Assembly (NCBI GenBank): GCA_937982115.1
Contig: CALJNE010000030.1
Location: 1 to 49,818 of the forward strand
Reading direction: 5' to 3'
Source of the DNA: an uncultured Bacteroidales bacterium
GTDB lineage: Bacteria; Bacteroidota; Bacteroidia; Bacteroidales; ML635J-15
DNA length: 49,818 nt
The translations under genes and the position numbers were made by a program. The number at the start of each line of letters is the position of its first letter. The first letter of the stretch is position 1. The notes beneath the pieces are model-generated. The model made no database searches, was not told the DNA's origin, and saw only the letters and a program-made list of their open reading frames with translations. Shown here one piece after another: positions 27,513 to 36,219 of this stretch.

Positions 27513-28529
27513 ATGAAAAATTTTGTAGCATTGTTTTTATCTGTTTTTTTAATTACCAGTCTTACAGCACAGGAAGAAAAAGAAAATCAAATATCGTATA
27601 AACCTATATTTTTAATCTATTCAAATTTTTATAAAGGAATTTCAAAAACAAGTCCTGAATCAAATTTTGATGTTCGCAGAGCATATTTAGGTTATGATTT
27701 TTTTCTGAATAATGAATTTGCAGCAATGATCAGGCTCGACATAGGTTCTCCCGACGAAAGACAAAATTATTCTCTAACTCGTAGAAATGCTTATGTTAGG
27801 AATGCTTATATTTCGTATAATCATGAAAATTTAAAAATTGATTTTGGAATTGTTGACAATTTTCATCATAAACTTCAGGAAAAAAACTGGGGAAAAAGAT
27901 ATATTTTTAAAGCCTTTCTTGATGAATATAAATTTGTTTCGAGCACAGAGCTTGGGATTACTATCAGTTACAAGTTTCTAAAAAATTTTATTTTTAACTC
28001 CTCTGTTACAAATGGAGAATATCTCTCGAATATTACTGGCTTTAACAAATATTTTTATTCTGCAGGCTTTGATTATCTGCCTTCAAAAAAAATTATTGCT
28101 CGTATTGTTTCAAAATACTCAAACAGAACCGATAATAATCTTTTAACAAGTATCTTTTTAGCGGGAACCATTGTTAAAAAATTTACACTTGGAGGAGAAT
28201 TTGCTTTTAAAAATTATTTCAATGAGCCGATAACAAAATACAATTATGGTTACAACATTTTTGCAATATATGTAGTAAATGAGAAAATTAATCTTTTTGT
28301 AAGGTATGATGACCTAAAATCAAACTTACCTGAAAATTACACAATACCATGGAACCTCGCCAATGATGGTTCTGCACTAATGGGAGGAATTGAATATAAG
28401 TTTAACGACAACGTCAGAATATCATTAAATTATCAGGATTGGTATCCTTTTGCAGCAAATTTACCAAATAAATCTTTCATTTACTTGAATCTTGAATTTG
28501 GAATTTTCGAATCATATAAAAGACTTTAA
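27513..28529 (+). CDS. Porin-like outer-membrane protein (OprO/P type)
   Basis: The 338-residue product starts at ATG 27513 with a signal peptide (MKNFVALFLSVFLITSLTAQ). The mature part is rich in amphipathic beta strands. FDVRRAYLGYDFFLNNEF and AYVRNAYISYNHENLKIDFG resemble the 'R-A-Y-L' strands of phosphate-selective porin O/P family barrels. The last residues are FESYKRL, not a terminal Phe, so the barrel-end signal is imperfect. A TTG three codons upstream is possible but less likely. It is followed after 2 bp by a lipoprotein gene, and the pair is likely co-expressed. The solute is unknown; no phosphate-transport genes are nearby. Confidence 0.72.
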   Translation: MKNFVALFLSVFLITSLTAQEEKENQISYKPIFLIYSNFYKGISKTSPESNFDVRRAYLGYDFFLNNEFAAMIRLDIGSPDERQNYSLTRRNAYVRNAYISYNHENLKIDFGIVDNFHHKLQEKNWGKRYIFKAFLDEYKFVSSTELGITISYKFLKNFIFNSSVTNGEYLSNITGFNKYFYSAGFDYLPSKKIIARIVSKYSNRTDNNLLTSIFLAGTIVKKFTLGGEFAFKNYFNEPITKYNYGYNIFAIYVVNEKINLFVRYDDLKSNLPENYTIPWNLANDGSALMGGIEYKFNDNVRISLNYQDWYPFAANLPNKSFIYLNLEFGIFESYKRL

Positions 28530-28531
28530 TA

Positions 28532-29872
28532 ATGAATAAGATTAGTATAATATTAGTTTTAGCGGGATTTATAATATTAGTGTTTTCATCCTGCAGAAAA
28601 AGTGAATATGTAACCGAAGAAACAATTATACTTAAAGATGAAGGCGGAGGTATAGGGACTCTAACTCTTAAAGAAGGGAAAAGATATGTTGTGGAAGGAT
28701 TTGTATTTGTTAATGAAGGACAAGTTCTAACAATAGAGCCGGGAGCTGTTATTCGATTTAAAACCGGTAGCGGTGAAAACTCTTCTGCTTTAATAGTTTG
28801 TCGAGGAGGAAAAATTATTGCAGAAGGCACAGAATCAAAGCCGATAATTTTCACTGCAGAAAGTGATAATCTTAATGGGAACATTCCTCTACAAGTCTCA
28901 GGATTATGGGGAGGTATCATAATTCTGGGAAATGCTCCAATAAATGCTCAAAATACAAGCTCAAGAATTGAAGGAGTACCTATCTATGACGAACGTACCG
29001 AATACGGCGGAAATGACCCCAACGATGATAGCGGTGTTCTAAAATACGTTTCAATACGTCATGCCGGCTCTATGCTCACACCAGGAAATGAAATAAACGG
29101 GCTTACTCTTGGCGGGGTCGGGCGAGGAACAACTATTGAGTTTGTAGAAGTAATTTCAAATAGCGATGATGGTTTTGAATTTTTTGGAGGAACAGTAAAC
29201 TGCCGATATCTTATTTCTGCATTCTGCGAAGACGATGCCTTCGATTTCGACGACGGATATCAAGGAAATTGTCAATTCTTATTAGCAATACAGACAAACT
29301 CTGCAGGCGATTTTCTTATGGAACACGACGGCGGATTTAATGAATACATCAATTGTACAAAACCAACAATTGCAAACGCAACTGTTGTTGGCAGAGGTAT
29401 TACCGGAAACAGAGGAACAATTTTTTTCCGTAACGGAAGCGGTGGAATTTATAAAAATTCAATATTCATAAATCAAGCCTGGGGAATAAATATTCAATAT
29501 GAAAACACAAACCATGATGCATTTACAAAATTCCTGAATGGCACACTCAAACTCGAAAACAATATTTTTTATTATATCGGATATAGCGATGATTATCCCC
29601 TACTTAAATTGATAAGCAACACACAAACAATTCCTCAGGAAAAACAAAATCTATTAAATTCATATTTTCAGCAAGCAGGAAATCTCATTAAAAACCCCGG
29701 TATTAGAATAGAAAACGACGGCATTTACATCATACCGGAAAACGATGTTTCGATGCCTTTGCTTGACGAACAAAATAGTTGGTTTATCCCGACAGATTAT
29801 GCCGGAGCCTTTAAAAATGTTAATTGGACAGCAGGATGGTCATATTTATATCAAAAAGGTTTTATTAAATGA
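28532..29872 (+). CDS. Beta-helix-type outer-membrane lipoprotein
   Basis: The 446-residue product has a lipoprotein signal ending VFSSC (C21). The mature protein has rung-like repeats typical of right-handed parallel beta-helices: EGFVFVNEGQVLTIEPGAV, then GGKIIAEGTESKPIIFTAES, and later NSDDGFEFFGGTVNCRYL and NCTKPTIANATVVGRG. Proteins of this type in Bacteroidetes are surface or periplasmic lipoproteins, often encoded next to an outer-membrane porin, as here (2-bp gap). No catalytic residues of polysaccharide lyases can be recognised, and no type IX sorting domain is seen. The stop overlaps the next gene in an ATGA arrangement. The function is unknown. Confidence 0.75.
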   Translation: MNKISIILVLAGFIILVFSSCRKSEYVTEETIILKDEGGGIGTLTLKEGKRYVVEGFVFVNEGQVLTIEPGAVIRFKTGSGENSSALIVCRGGKIIAEGTESKPIIFTAESDNLNGNIPLQVSGLWGGIIILGNAPINAQNTSSRIEGVPIYDERTEYGGNDPNDDSGVLKYVSIRHAGSMLTPGNEINGLTLGGVGRGTTIEFVEVISNSDDGFEFFGGTVNCRYLISAFCEDDAFDFDDGYQGNCQFLLAIQTNSAGDFLMEHDGGFNEYINCTKPTIANATVVGRGITGNRGTIFFRNGSGGIYKNSIFINQAWGINIQYENTNHDAFTKFLNGTLKLENNIFYYIGYSDDYPLLKLISNTQTIPQEKQNLLNSYFQQAGNLIKNPGIRIENDGIYIIPENDVSMPLLDEQNSWFIPTDYAGAFKNVNWTAGWSYLYQKGFIK

Positions 29873-30651
29873 AAGAAAAAACAGAAATACGCAAGTTTTA
29901 TTCAAAATTAGCACAAGCTATTCAAAATTTTAATTTAATTTCGGAAGACGACAGAATTCTAATTGGCGTTTCCGGAGGAAAAGATTCCGTAAGTCTGCTA
30001 CAGGGATTGGCAAAATATAAAAAATACGGAAAAATAAATTTTGAAATTTTTGCTGTACATATAGAAATAACCAGTGTCCCGTACATAATAGACAAAACTT
30101 ATCTCGAAAATTTTTGTATCGAAAATAACATAAAATTTATTTGCGAGAAAATTGATGTTGACTTCTCCAAACGTAAAAACAAATCCCACTGTTTTGTCTG
30201 CTCATGGCACAGAAGAAAACAACTTTTTGAAACAGCACATTATTTAAACTGCAATAAATTAGCACTTGGGCACCATCTCGACGACGCCATAGAAACTCTT
30301 ATTATTAATATGTGTTATCATGGCAGTATAAGCTCTATGCCGGCAAAACTTGATATGTTCGACGGAAAAATTCAATTAATTCGTCCTTTAATTCTTTTAA
30401 AAAACGACGAGATAAAAAAGTTTGCAACCGCAATGAATATCCCGGCAGAAATTGAAACCTGTCCTTTCGATGATAAAACAAAAAGAAATCAAGCCGGTGA
30501 AATAATTAAAGAAATGGAAAAAAGATTCAAATTCGCCAAAAATTCAGTCTTTAATTCTATGTCGAAAATCTACTTAAAATATCTGCCTGTACCCGAAAAC
30601 ACAAATCCTATTATCGAAGACTTAAATGTTCCTAATAAAAAAGTCCAGTAG
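29869..30651 (+). CDS. TtcA-like PP-loop tRNA thiolase (tRNA 2-thiocytidine family)
   Basis: The 260-residue protein has the ATP pyrophosphatase loop SGGKDS (35-40), a CFVC pair (C108, C111) that could bind an Fe-S cluster as in TtcA, and GHHLDDAIETL (134-144). TtcA makes 2-thiocytidine at tRNA position 32 with an Fe-S cluster and ATP. The length and motif order fit this branch and not TilS, which has no CxxC pair here. The ATG overlaps the stop of the beta-helix lipoprotein gene (ATGA), so it is translationally coupled to an unrelated envelope gene. A paralogue with another tRNA or small-molecule substrate is possible, so no symbol is given. Confidence 0.8.
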   Translation: MKEKTEIRKFYSKLAQAIQNFNLISEDDRILIGVSGGKDSVSLLQGLAKYKKYGKINFEIFAVHIEITSVPYIIDKTYLENFCIENNIKFICEKIDVDFSKRKNKSHCFVCSWHRRKQLFETAHYLNCNKLALGHHLDDAIETLIINMCYHGSISSMPAKLDMFDGKIQLIRPLILLKNDEIKKFATAMNIPAEIETCPFDDKTKRNQAGEIIKEMEKRFKFAKNSVFNSMSKIYLKYLPVPENTNPIIEDLNVPNKKVQ

Positions 30652-30886
30652 TTAGTTATGTGATTAGTTGGTTTGAAGGGAGGCTGAGTGCTGACTTTCG
30701 CTAAAAATTGTTTGTTGCGAATTGTACGAATGAACACTCCGATAAAATAAAATTAATAGTTTTCTTTCAACAATGTTAGTTTCTCACATTGAACTTCGGA
30801 CGCTCTACACCCTCAGTTTCGGTGGGAGAGCGATGCAGACCCCACCAGACAATCCCGCCTCCAGAAAATATTTGCACCTTCCAATG
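30652..30886. other. Intergenic stretch with a GC-rich hairpin
   Basis: No gene is seen in these 235 bp. At 30801-30832 the sequence CGCTCT pairs with AGAGCG and ACC with GGT around a loop. The surrounding 60 bp are much richer in G and C than the neighbourhood. This may be the remnant of a mobile element boundary or a structured RNA. Confidence 0.4.
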
Positions 30887-31888
30887 CTATTCTATGATTA
30901 AATTATAGTTATTTATCAAATTCTCGTCAAAACTAAGCTTAAATCTAATGTTATTTGATTTCCATTTTCGCTTTATCGCAACATAATCGGAATATGATGA
31001 AAAATTATTTTTCAAAAAGTCTTTGTATAATACCTCCATCTTTAAATATTTTATCCACGCCAACCTGACCTCCAAAAGTTTATAATAATTCGGAACAGGC
31101 TTTAAACTTTGTAAAAACGAATAAAAATTTGCATACACCTGTAGATACTTCGTTGCAACCCCTCGCATAAAACGATTTATAAATTCTTTAAATTCCTCTA
31201 CTTTGTACCTGTGAATCTTCAAACTTTTCTCTAACTTTCTGATTTTTACAGAAGTATTTTTTTCTTTTACTAAACGTTTAGCATCCTCAACTAAAATATT
31301 TTCAGAATCCTTAAAAAATAATAACGATTTATTCGCAACTCTGTCAGAAAAACGTTCGTGAAAATCTTTACTTATACTGTCTCCAACGTTAATAAATTTA
31401 AACTCTGTCAATCGGCTATCAGTAACGGAACACAAATTAACTTTTGGCAAATTTCTTTTGAAGCTCAGAGTGGCTTGCTTACGTCCTTTTTCACTAAAAT
31501 TAAAACTTACTTTATTTGCAATCGTTAACGACTCGTAATCTTGCTTGATCAATTGCAAAGCTATAAAAATCTTATGTCGCCAGTCAAAAGCAGTTAAAAT
31601 ACTAATTCCAAACTTTTTAGAAATATTTTTTACAGTCAATACCTCACCACTATTGAACATATCAAATAACCTCAAAAACTTCTCCTTTTTATTTATGTAA
31701 TGAATACTGCTACCACTCGTAGGAATAAACGTGCGACGACAAACTTTACATCTATATCTTGATACATTTACATACTTTCCAAATTTGACAAAATGCCTAC
31801 TACCACAGTGTGGACATTCTTTGATTGGAAGATTAACAATCTCCTTCGGGAAAGGATTGCGTTTTACTTTTTTGTTTTTCTGATTCAT
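30887..31888 (-). CDS. IS1595-type transposase-like protein, catalytic residues apparently lost
   Basis: The 333-residue protein has an N-terminal zinc ribbon (C25, C28, C47, C50: CPHCGS and CKVC), a helix-turn-helix region with GISILTAFDWRHKI (94-107), and the IS1595/ISXO2-type signature GVATKYL (243-249). In active relatives an acidic motif of the form D-E-T precedes a KG motif. Here that place reads KVSFNFSEKG (126-135), without the Asp. The usual N/H-containing helix before GVATKYL reads YKVEEFKEFINRF, also lacking those residues. The frame is nevertheless open and full length, with a consensus promoter. I see no inverted terminal repeats on either side. It may be a decaying remnant or a domesticated DNA-binding protein. 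Confidence 0.7.
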   Translation of the reverse strand: MNQKNKKVKRNPFPKEIVNLPIKECPHCGSRHFVKFGKYVNVSRYRCKVCRRTFIPTSGSSIHYINKKEKFLRLFDMFNSGEVLTVKNISKKFGISILTAFDWRHKIFIALQLIKQDYESLTIANKVSFNFSEKGRKQATLSFKRNLPKVNLCSVTDSRLTEFKFINVGDSISKDFHERFSDRVANKSLLFFKDSENILVEDAKRLVKEKNTSVKIRKLEKSLKIHRYKVEEFKEFINRFMRGVATKYLQVYANFYSFLQSLKPVPNYYKLLEVRLAWIKYLKMEVLYKDFLKNNFSSYSDYVAIKRKWKSNNIRFKLSFDENLINNYNLIIE

Positions 31889-31918
31889 TTTTTAAGGTCT
31901 TTCAATTAAAAATCAATG

Positions 31919-31947
31919 CAAAAGTAATAAAAAAATAAAAATATCAA
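31919..31947 (-). promoter_or_regulatory. Promoter of the transposase-like gene (TTG -18 bp- TACTTTTG)
   Basis: On the minus strand TTG (31945-31947) is followed after 18 bp by TACTTTTG (31919-31926), matching the Bacteroidetes consensus; the ATG is 30 bp further on. Confidence 0.6.
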
Positions 31948-32492
31948 CACATATTTTAAATAATTTATTCTTTCTAAAATATTTTCTCCTTACATTAAAC
32001 AATTTTTCAAATTTTTAACAAAATTTACAACTCATCAATATGCTAAATAAATAATTGTCGTATAGATTCGTTTAGAATTCTTTTTTTTAAGCAATTCCAT
32101 TTTATGTAATCATTTTCTGGTTCTTAAAAAATTCTTTTTTATAAACAAACCTATGCAAATTTATTATAAATAAAACGAAATAATAACAAAAATTCTAAAT
32201 ATTTTATATAACGTCTTAATTTTTTAGGTTAATACTTTATGCATTATTTGATTTTCTTCGTTTAAATTAAAAAAAAATCAGGTAACGAGAAGCTTTTTAT
32301 TTTGTTACTTTTTTTTAAGCGATTGTAAAAAGAAAAGTAAATTACTTCAAACCAAACACCCCACTCTAAACCGAACAGATAAACTTCAATCCAAACAGCT
32401 ACTAAAATAAGTAAGTAAGTATATTAAAAAAATAATAATATTTAGCATAAAAATTACTTACTTTGCTAACAAAACATAAAAACTTATTTATT
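31948..32492. other. AT-rich intergenic stretch with no gene
   Basis: About 545 bp with no coding frame, RNA or strong terminator visible. Around 32340-32400 the plus strand is unusually C-rich and G-poor, with three short AAACC(A/G)AAC-like repeats. A weak inverted pair GTAAC/GTTAC lies near 32283-32309. A one-mismatch -7 element (TTACTTTG) sits close to the PHP gene start. The stretch is probably accessory or decayed sequence linked to the transposase-like gene. Confidence 0.4.
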
Positions 32493-33587
32493 ATGAAGAA
32501 ATTTCTTGTTTTCTCGTTTTTTCTGATTGCCGTAAACCTGTTAGTATTTTCTCAAAGTAGAGTTACAAAATCTCAACTGTTTTTTCCCGACATTGACGAA
32601 TATAAAACATTAAAATGTGACTTTCACATTCATACAGTTTTTTCTGATGGTCTTGTCTGGCCTGATTTCAGAGTTTCGGAGGCAATTCTGGACGGTCTGG
32701 ATGCCATTGCCATTACCGATCACATTGAGTATCGTCCGCACAAAGAATTTTTAACAGGAGATTTGAATACATCAAATTCTATTGCAATAAAAGAAGGGAA
32801 ATATCAAAATTTTATTGTCATTAAAGGGGCAGAAATAACTCGAAAAATGCCTCCAGGACATATCAATGCAATTTTTTTAAACGATGTTACTCCACTCGAA
32901 ACTGATGATGTAGTTGAGGCAGTTAAAGCAGCTTACGAACAAGGAGCATTTATTTTTTGGAATCATCCTTGCTGGGAAGCACAACAACCCGACACCGTGG
33001 TTTGGTTCGATATACATACTGAGCTTTACACAAAAGGTTATATTCATGGAATAGAATTAGTGAACTTTAGTGATTTTTGTCCTGAAGCCTGGAAATGGGC
33101 CGAAGAAAAGAAACTTACAATTTTATCAAATTCCGATATTCATGGAACAACTTACACGAGCGAATTTGTAAAACATCGCCCGATTACTCTTGTTTTTACA
33201 AAAGAGCATTCCGAGAACTCCATAAAAGAAGCTCTTTTTGCCGGAAGGACTCTTGCTTACTACAACGAAAAAATTTATGGTGAAAAACAATGGCTCGAAA
33301 AATTATTTAAAAACTCACTTAAAATTAAAAAGCACAACAATCCCGATATTCAACGAACTTTTTATGAAATTACTAATTTAACTTCCGTTCCTATCATTTT
33401 AGAACCACAAAACACTGATATTGTAAAAAAAAGAATTACTCCTGAAAAAATTGAAATACCGCCACTCTCTAAAGTTAATTTTGACATCCGTTACAAAAAT
33501 TATTCTGAACAAAAAGTAAAATTCGATGTTAAGACCTTCATGTATGATATTGACAAATATCTTGAATTTGAACTCGATGTAAAATAA
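32493..33587 (+). CDS. Exported PHP-family phosphoesterase-like protein
   Basis: The start is ATG 32493 (MKKFLVFSFFLIAVN), giving 364 residues with a signal peptide cut near VFSQS; an upstream TTG would spoil the signal. Metal-binding PHP motifs follow: CDFHIHTVFSDG, AIAITDHIEYRP, the Glu in VIKGAEITRK, GHINAIF, WNHPCW and NSDIHGT. These are the His/Asp/Glu ligands of the trinuclear PHP site. Cytoplasmic members act as DNA polymerase PHP domains or histidinol phosphatases, but secreted members of this size in Bacteroidetes have no assigned substrate. A C-terminal beta-rich segment (residues about 280-364) is unlike the PHP core. The SDR gene starts 16 bp after the stop. Confidence 0.85.
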   Translation: MKKFLVFSFFLIAVNLLVFSQSRVTKSQLFFPDIDEYKTLKCDFHIHTVFSDGLVWPDFRVSEAILDGLDAIAITDHIEYRPHKEFLTGDLNTSNSIAIKEGKYQNFIVIKGAEITRKMPPGHINAIFLNDVTPLETDDVVEAVKAAYEQGAFIFWNHPCWEAQQPDTVVWFDIHTELYTKGYIHGIELVNFSDFCPEAWKWAEEKKLTILSNSDIHGTTYTSEFVKHRPITLVFTKEHSENSIKEALFAGRTLAYYNEKIYGEKQWLEKLFKNSLKIKKHNNPDIQRTFYEITNLTSVPIILEPQNTDIVKKRITPEKIEIPPLSKVNFDIRYKNYSEQKVKFDVKTFMYDIDKYLEFELDVK

Positions 33588-33603
33588 AATAACAAAATGA
33601 CTT

Positions 33604-34410
33604 ATGAAAACAGTTCTATTAACCGGAGCTACAGGTGGTATTGGCAAAGCAACAGCATTATTATTCCTCGAAAAAGGCTGGCAGGTAGTTGCCACAGGCA
33701 GAAACGAAAAAGCTTTTGAAGAATTATCTTCAAAATTGGCAATATGCCATAAATTAGATGTTTCGGACATAAACTGCGTACTGGAATTAAAATCTTTTTT
33801 AGAAAACAATAATTTTAAAATTGATGTATTAATTAATAATGCCGGTTATGGACAGTTTGGGACTATCGAAGAAACTCCGATAGAACTTGCTGTAAAGCAA
33901 TTTGATACAAATGTTTTCGGTTTAGCATCAGTAACGCAGGTTGTTATACCTTTTTTAAGAAATTCAGGCGGTGGTAGAATAATAAATGTTTCATCCATTG
34001 CCGGAAAAGTTTCAATGCCCGGAGGTGGATGGTACGCAGCGAGCAAACATGCCGTTGAAGCTATTTCAGATGCTTTGAGATGGGAATTAAGTAAATTCAA
34101 TATTAAGGTTTCTATTATTGAACCCGGACCAATAAAAACAGATTTTGCTGCAAATGTCAACAAGTCCATTGTATATAATCCTGAAGGTCCTTATGGGAAT
34201 TTAATCGGAAACTTAACAGGAAGTACCAAATCAATTAAAGGAGGAACTGTAGAAAATTGTGCCAGGATAATTTACAAAGCGGCTGTTTCAAAATGTCCGA
34301 AAAATCGTTATTTAGTAACAAAAGAGGCAAAACTTATTAATATTCTTATAAAAATATTGCCTACCAAGTTGTTCGACAAAATGATTATCAAATTTTTCAA
34401 AATAAAGTAA
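33604..34410 (+). CDS. Short-chain dehydrogenase/reductase
   Basis: The 268-residue classical SDR has the nucleotide-binding TGATGGIGKATA near the N-terminus, the structural motif NNAGYGQFG, the catalytic Ser in INVSSIAGK and the Tyr-x-x-x-Lys pair in WYAASKHAVEA. The Arg in VATGRNEKAF after the second strand favours NADP(H). The substrate is unknown. It lies 16 bp behind the PHP gene on the same strand. A family resemblance to SDRs that act on hydrophobic alcohols or ketones (C-terminal hydrophobic extension LINILIKILPTKLFD) is only suggestive. Confidence 0.9.
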   Translation: MKTVLLTGATGGIGKATALLFLEKGWQVVATGRNEKAFEELSSKLAICHKLDVSDINCVLELKSFLENNNFKIDVLINNAGYGQFGTIEETPIELAVKQFDTNVFGLASVTQVVIPFLRNSGGGRIINVSSIAGKVSMPGGGWYAASKHAVEAISDALRWELSKFNIKVSIIEPGPIKTDFAANVNKSIVYNPEGPYGNLIGNLTGSTKSIKGGTVENCARIIYKAAVSKCPKNRYLVTKEAKLINILIKILPTKLFDKMIIKFFKIK

Positions 34411-34535
34411 TGTTTTATTAACAATGATTTATATAAGGTTCTCAAAATCAAAATTATAGTTGGCGTTAATATTTTTTTTGATTTTAAATTGGATAGTGTT
34501 AATAAATACATTTTCTTTGTCAAAAATTTAAAGTA

Positions 34536-35234
34536 ATGAAACGTTCAGTAATAAGTTTAATAATTATGGCAGCAGTAGCAAGTTTGGTGCTGTCATGTAA
34601 ATCTCAGAAAGAAGTGGAAAATAAAAAATTAGAATTAAAAAATGCTGCAGATTCAGCAGCTTATGCAATTGGAATGCAGATTGCCGGAAATTTGGCTCAA
34701 CAAGGTCTTGATACAATTTTCAATCCCGAAATGATTGCTGCTGGTCTTAAAGACCAGATGAATAAACAAGCAATCTTGAAAATGGAACAAACCGATAAAC
34801 TTATTCAAGACTTTTTTAACGACATGATGGCATCAAAATCAAAAGGTAAGAAAGAAGAAGGTGAAAAATTTTTGGCAGAAAATGCTAAACGTCAAGGTGT
34901 TATAACTACTCCAAGTGGGTTGCAATACGAAGTTTTAGTTCAAGGTAATGGACCAAAACCTACTGCTACTAGTACTGTAAAAGTTCATTACAAAGGTACT
35001 TTAATTGACGGTACAGTATTCGACAGTTCTTATGATAGAGGTCAGCCTATTTCATTCCCGCTAAACGGAGTAATTCAAGGTTGGACAGAAGGTTTGCAAC
35101 TAATGCCTGTTGGTTCAAAGTATAAATTTTATATACCTTATAATTTAGCTTATGGCGAAAGAGGCGCCGGACAGGTAATAGGTCCTTTCGAGACATTAAT
35201 CTTTGAAGTTGAATTATTAGCGATTGAAAAATAA
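34536..35234 (+). CDS. FKBP-type peptidyl-prolyl cis-trans isomerase lipoprotein
   Basis: The 232-residue protein has a lipoprotein signal ending LVLSC (C21). A helical N-terminal dimerisation part with [18 protein letters not shown], as in Mip and FkpA proteins, is followed by the FKBP domain (about 120-232). That domain holds [50 protein letters not shown] and LIFEVELL. It should assist folding of envelope proteins in the periplasm, tethered to a membrane. The catalytic pocket residues (Tyr, Phe, Asp, Trp, Tyr) are present. A strong hairpin follows the stop directly. Confidence 0.94.
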   Translation: MKRSVISLIIMAAVASLVLSCKSQKEVENKKLELKNAADSAAYAIGMQIAGNLAQQGLDTIFNPEMIAAGLKDQMNKQAILKMEQTDKLIQDFFNDMMASKSKGKKEEGEKFLAENAKRQGVITTPSGLQYEVLVQGNGPKPTATSTVKVHYKGTLIDGTVFDSSYDRGQPISFPLNGVIQGWTEGLQLMPVGSKYKFYIPYNLAYGERGAGQVIGPFETLIFEVELLAIEK

Positions 35235-35239
35235 TTTTG
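35209..35239 (+). promoter_or_regulatory. pyrB: Candidate pyrBI promoter inside the end of the FKBP gene
   Basis: TTG (35209-35211), a 20-bp spacer and TAATTTTG (35232-35239) match the Bacteroidetes consensus exactly. Transcription would start in or just before the hairpin at 35241-35263. This is the only good promoter between the FKBP gene and pyrB. Confidence 0.55.
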
Positions 35240-35240
35240 A

Positions 35241-35269
35241 AAACCGAAGTTTACCTTCGGTTTTTTTTT
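35241..35269 (+). terminator. Terminator or attenuator between FKBP gene and pyrB
   Basis: AAACCGAAG (35241-35249) and CTTCGGTTT (35255-35263) form a perfect 9-bp stem with a 5-base loop and a run of Ts. It ends the FKBP transcript and finishes only 24 bp before the pyrB ATG. Confidence 0.88.
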
Positions 35270-35293
35270 GTTAAAACAATTAAACCAAAGTAT

Positions 35294-36205
35294 ATGAAAA
35301 ACAAAAGCCTTATTTCAATTAACGACTTTACAAAGGAAGAGTATTTCAGGGTTCTGGATCTGGCTGAAGAGTTTCAGAAAAATCCAAATCAACAATTATT
35401 ATCGGATTACGTTATTGCTTCATTATTTTTTGAACCTTCTACCCGTACTCGTTTAAGTTTTGAAACCGCAATACAACGTTTGGGAGGTAAAGTTATAGGA
35501 TTTAGCGAAGCATCAAGCTCAAGTGTTTCAAAAGGAGAATCTCTTAAAGACACCATTCTTACAGTTAGCAGATATGCGGATTTGATTATTATGCGTCATT
35601 CTATTGAAGGTTCGGCAAGATACGCAAGCGAAGTTTCAAACAAACCTATTATTAACGCAGGAGACGGCTCTAACCAACATCCTACTCAATGCCTTCTGGA
35701 TCTATATTCTATTAGAAAATCTCAAGGAACACTCGAAAATCTTAATCTATTTCTCGTAGGTGACCTCAAATACGGTCGCACCGTTCATTCTCTTTTAATG
35801 GCCATGTCAGAATTTAATCCTGTGTTTAATTTCGTATCCCCTCCTACTTTGCGTATGCCTCAGGAATATAAAGATTATCTCGACGAAAAAGGCATCAAAT
35901 ATTACGAACACCACCAGCTTGATGATAATCTAAAACATGCTGATATCGTTTATATGACAAGAGTTCAACGCGAAAGATTTTCAGACCCGATGGAATACGA
36001 AAAAGTTAAAAATGCTTACGTTTTGAATAACAAAATGCTTGATAATACTAAAGAAAATCTTAGAATTATGCATCCACTACCACGTGTTAACGAAATTGAT
36101 ACTGATGTGGATACAAATCCAAAAGCATATTATTTTGAACAAGCCGAAAACGGAGTTTATGCCCGTATGGCTTTGATGTGTTTAATACTTGGTGTTGTTA
36201 AATAA
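35294..36205 (+). CDS. pyrB: Aspartate carbamoyltransferase catalytic chain
   Basis: The 303-residue enzyme makes N-carbamoyl-aspartate in pyrimidine synthesis. It shows the carbamoyl-phosphate loop [15 protein letters not shown] (S49-T-R-T-R53), [28 protein letters not shown] and the C-terminal [10 protein letters not shown]. The length fits the class B catalytic chain (about 305-311). A TTG at 35237 would extend the frame through the terminator stem and is rejected; the ATG at 35294 ([16 protein letters not shown]) matches family starts. The regulatory chain gene follows after 14 bp, so the product is probably a dodecameric, allosterically controlled enzyme. Confidence 0.97.
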   Translation: MKNKSLISINDFTKEEYFRVLDLAEEFQKNPNQQLLSDYVIASLFFEPSTRTRLSFETAIQRLGGKVIGFSEASSSSVSKGESLKDTILTVSRYADLIIMRHSIEGSARYASEVSNKPIINAGDGSNQHPTQCLLDLYSIRKSQGTLENLNLFLVGDLKYGRTVHSLLMAMSEFNPVFNFVSPPTLRMPQEYKDYLDEKGIKYYEHHQLDDNLKHADIVYMTRVQRERFSDPMEYEKVKNAYVLNNKMLDNTKENLRIMHPLPRVNEIDTDVDTNPKAYYFEQAENGVYARMALMCLILGVVK

Positions 36206-36219
36206 TAAATCTTAAAATT

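Noticed and set aside
32270-32410. CRISPR-like or repeat array from the AAACC(A/G)AAC runs
   Set aside because: Only three short imperfect copies with irregular spacing and no spacers; best seen as low-complexity sequence.
35237-35293. N-terminal extension of pyrB from a TTG codon
   Set aside because: It would be translated from the terminator stem and T run; the residues encoded do not resemble PyrB starts, whereas the ATG at 35294 does.
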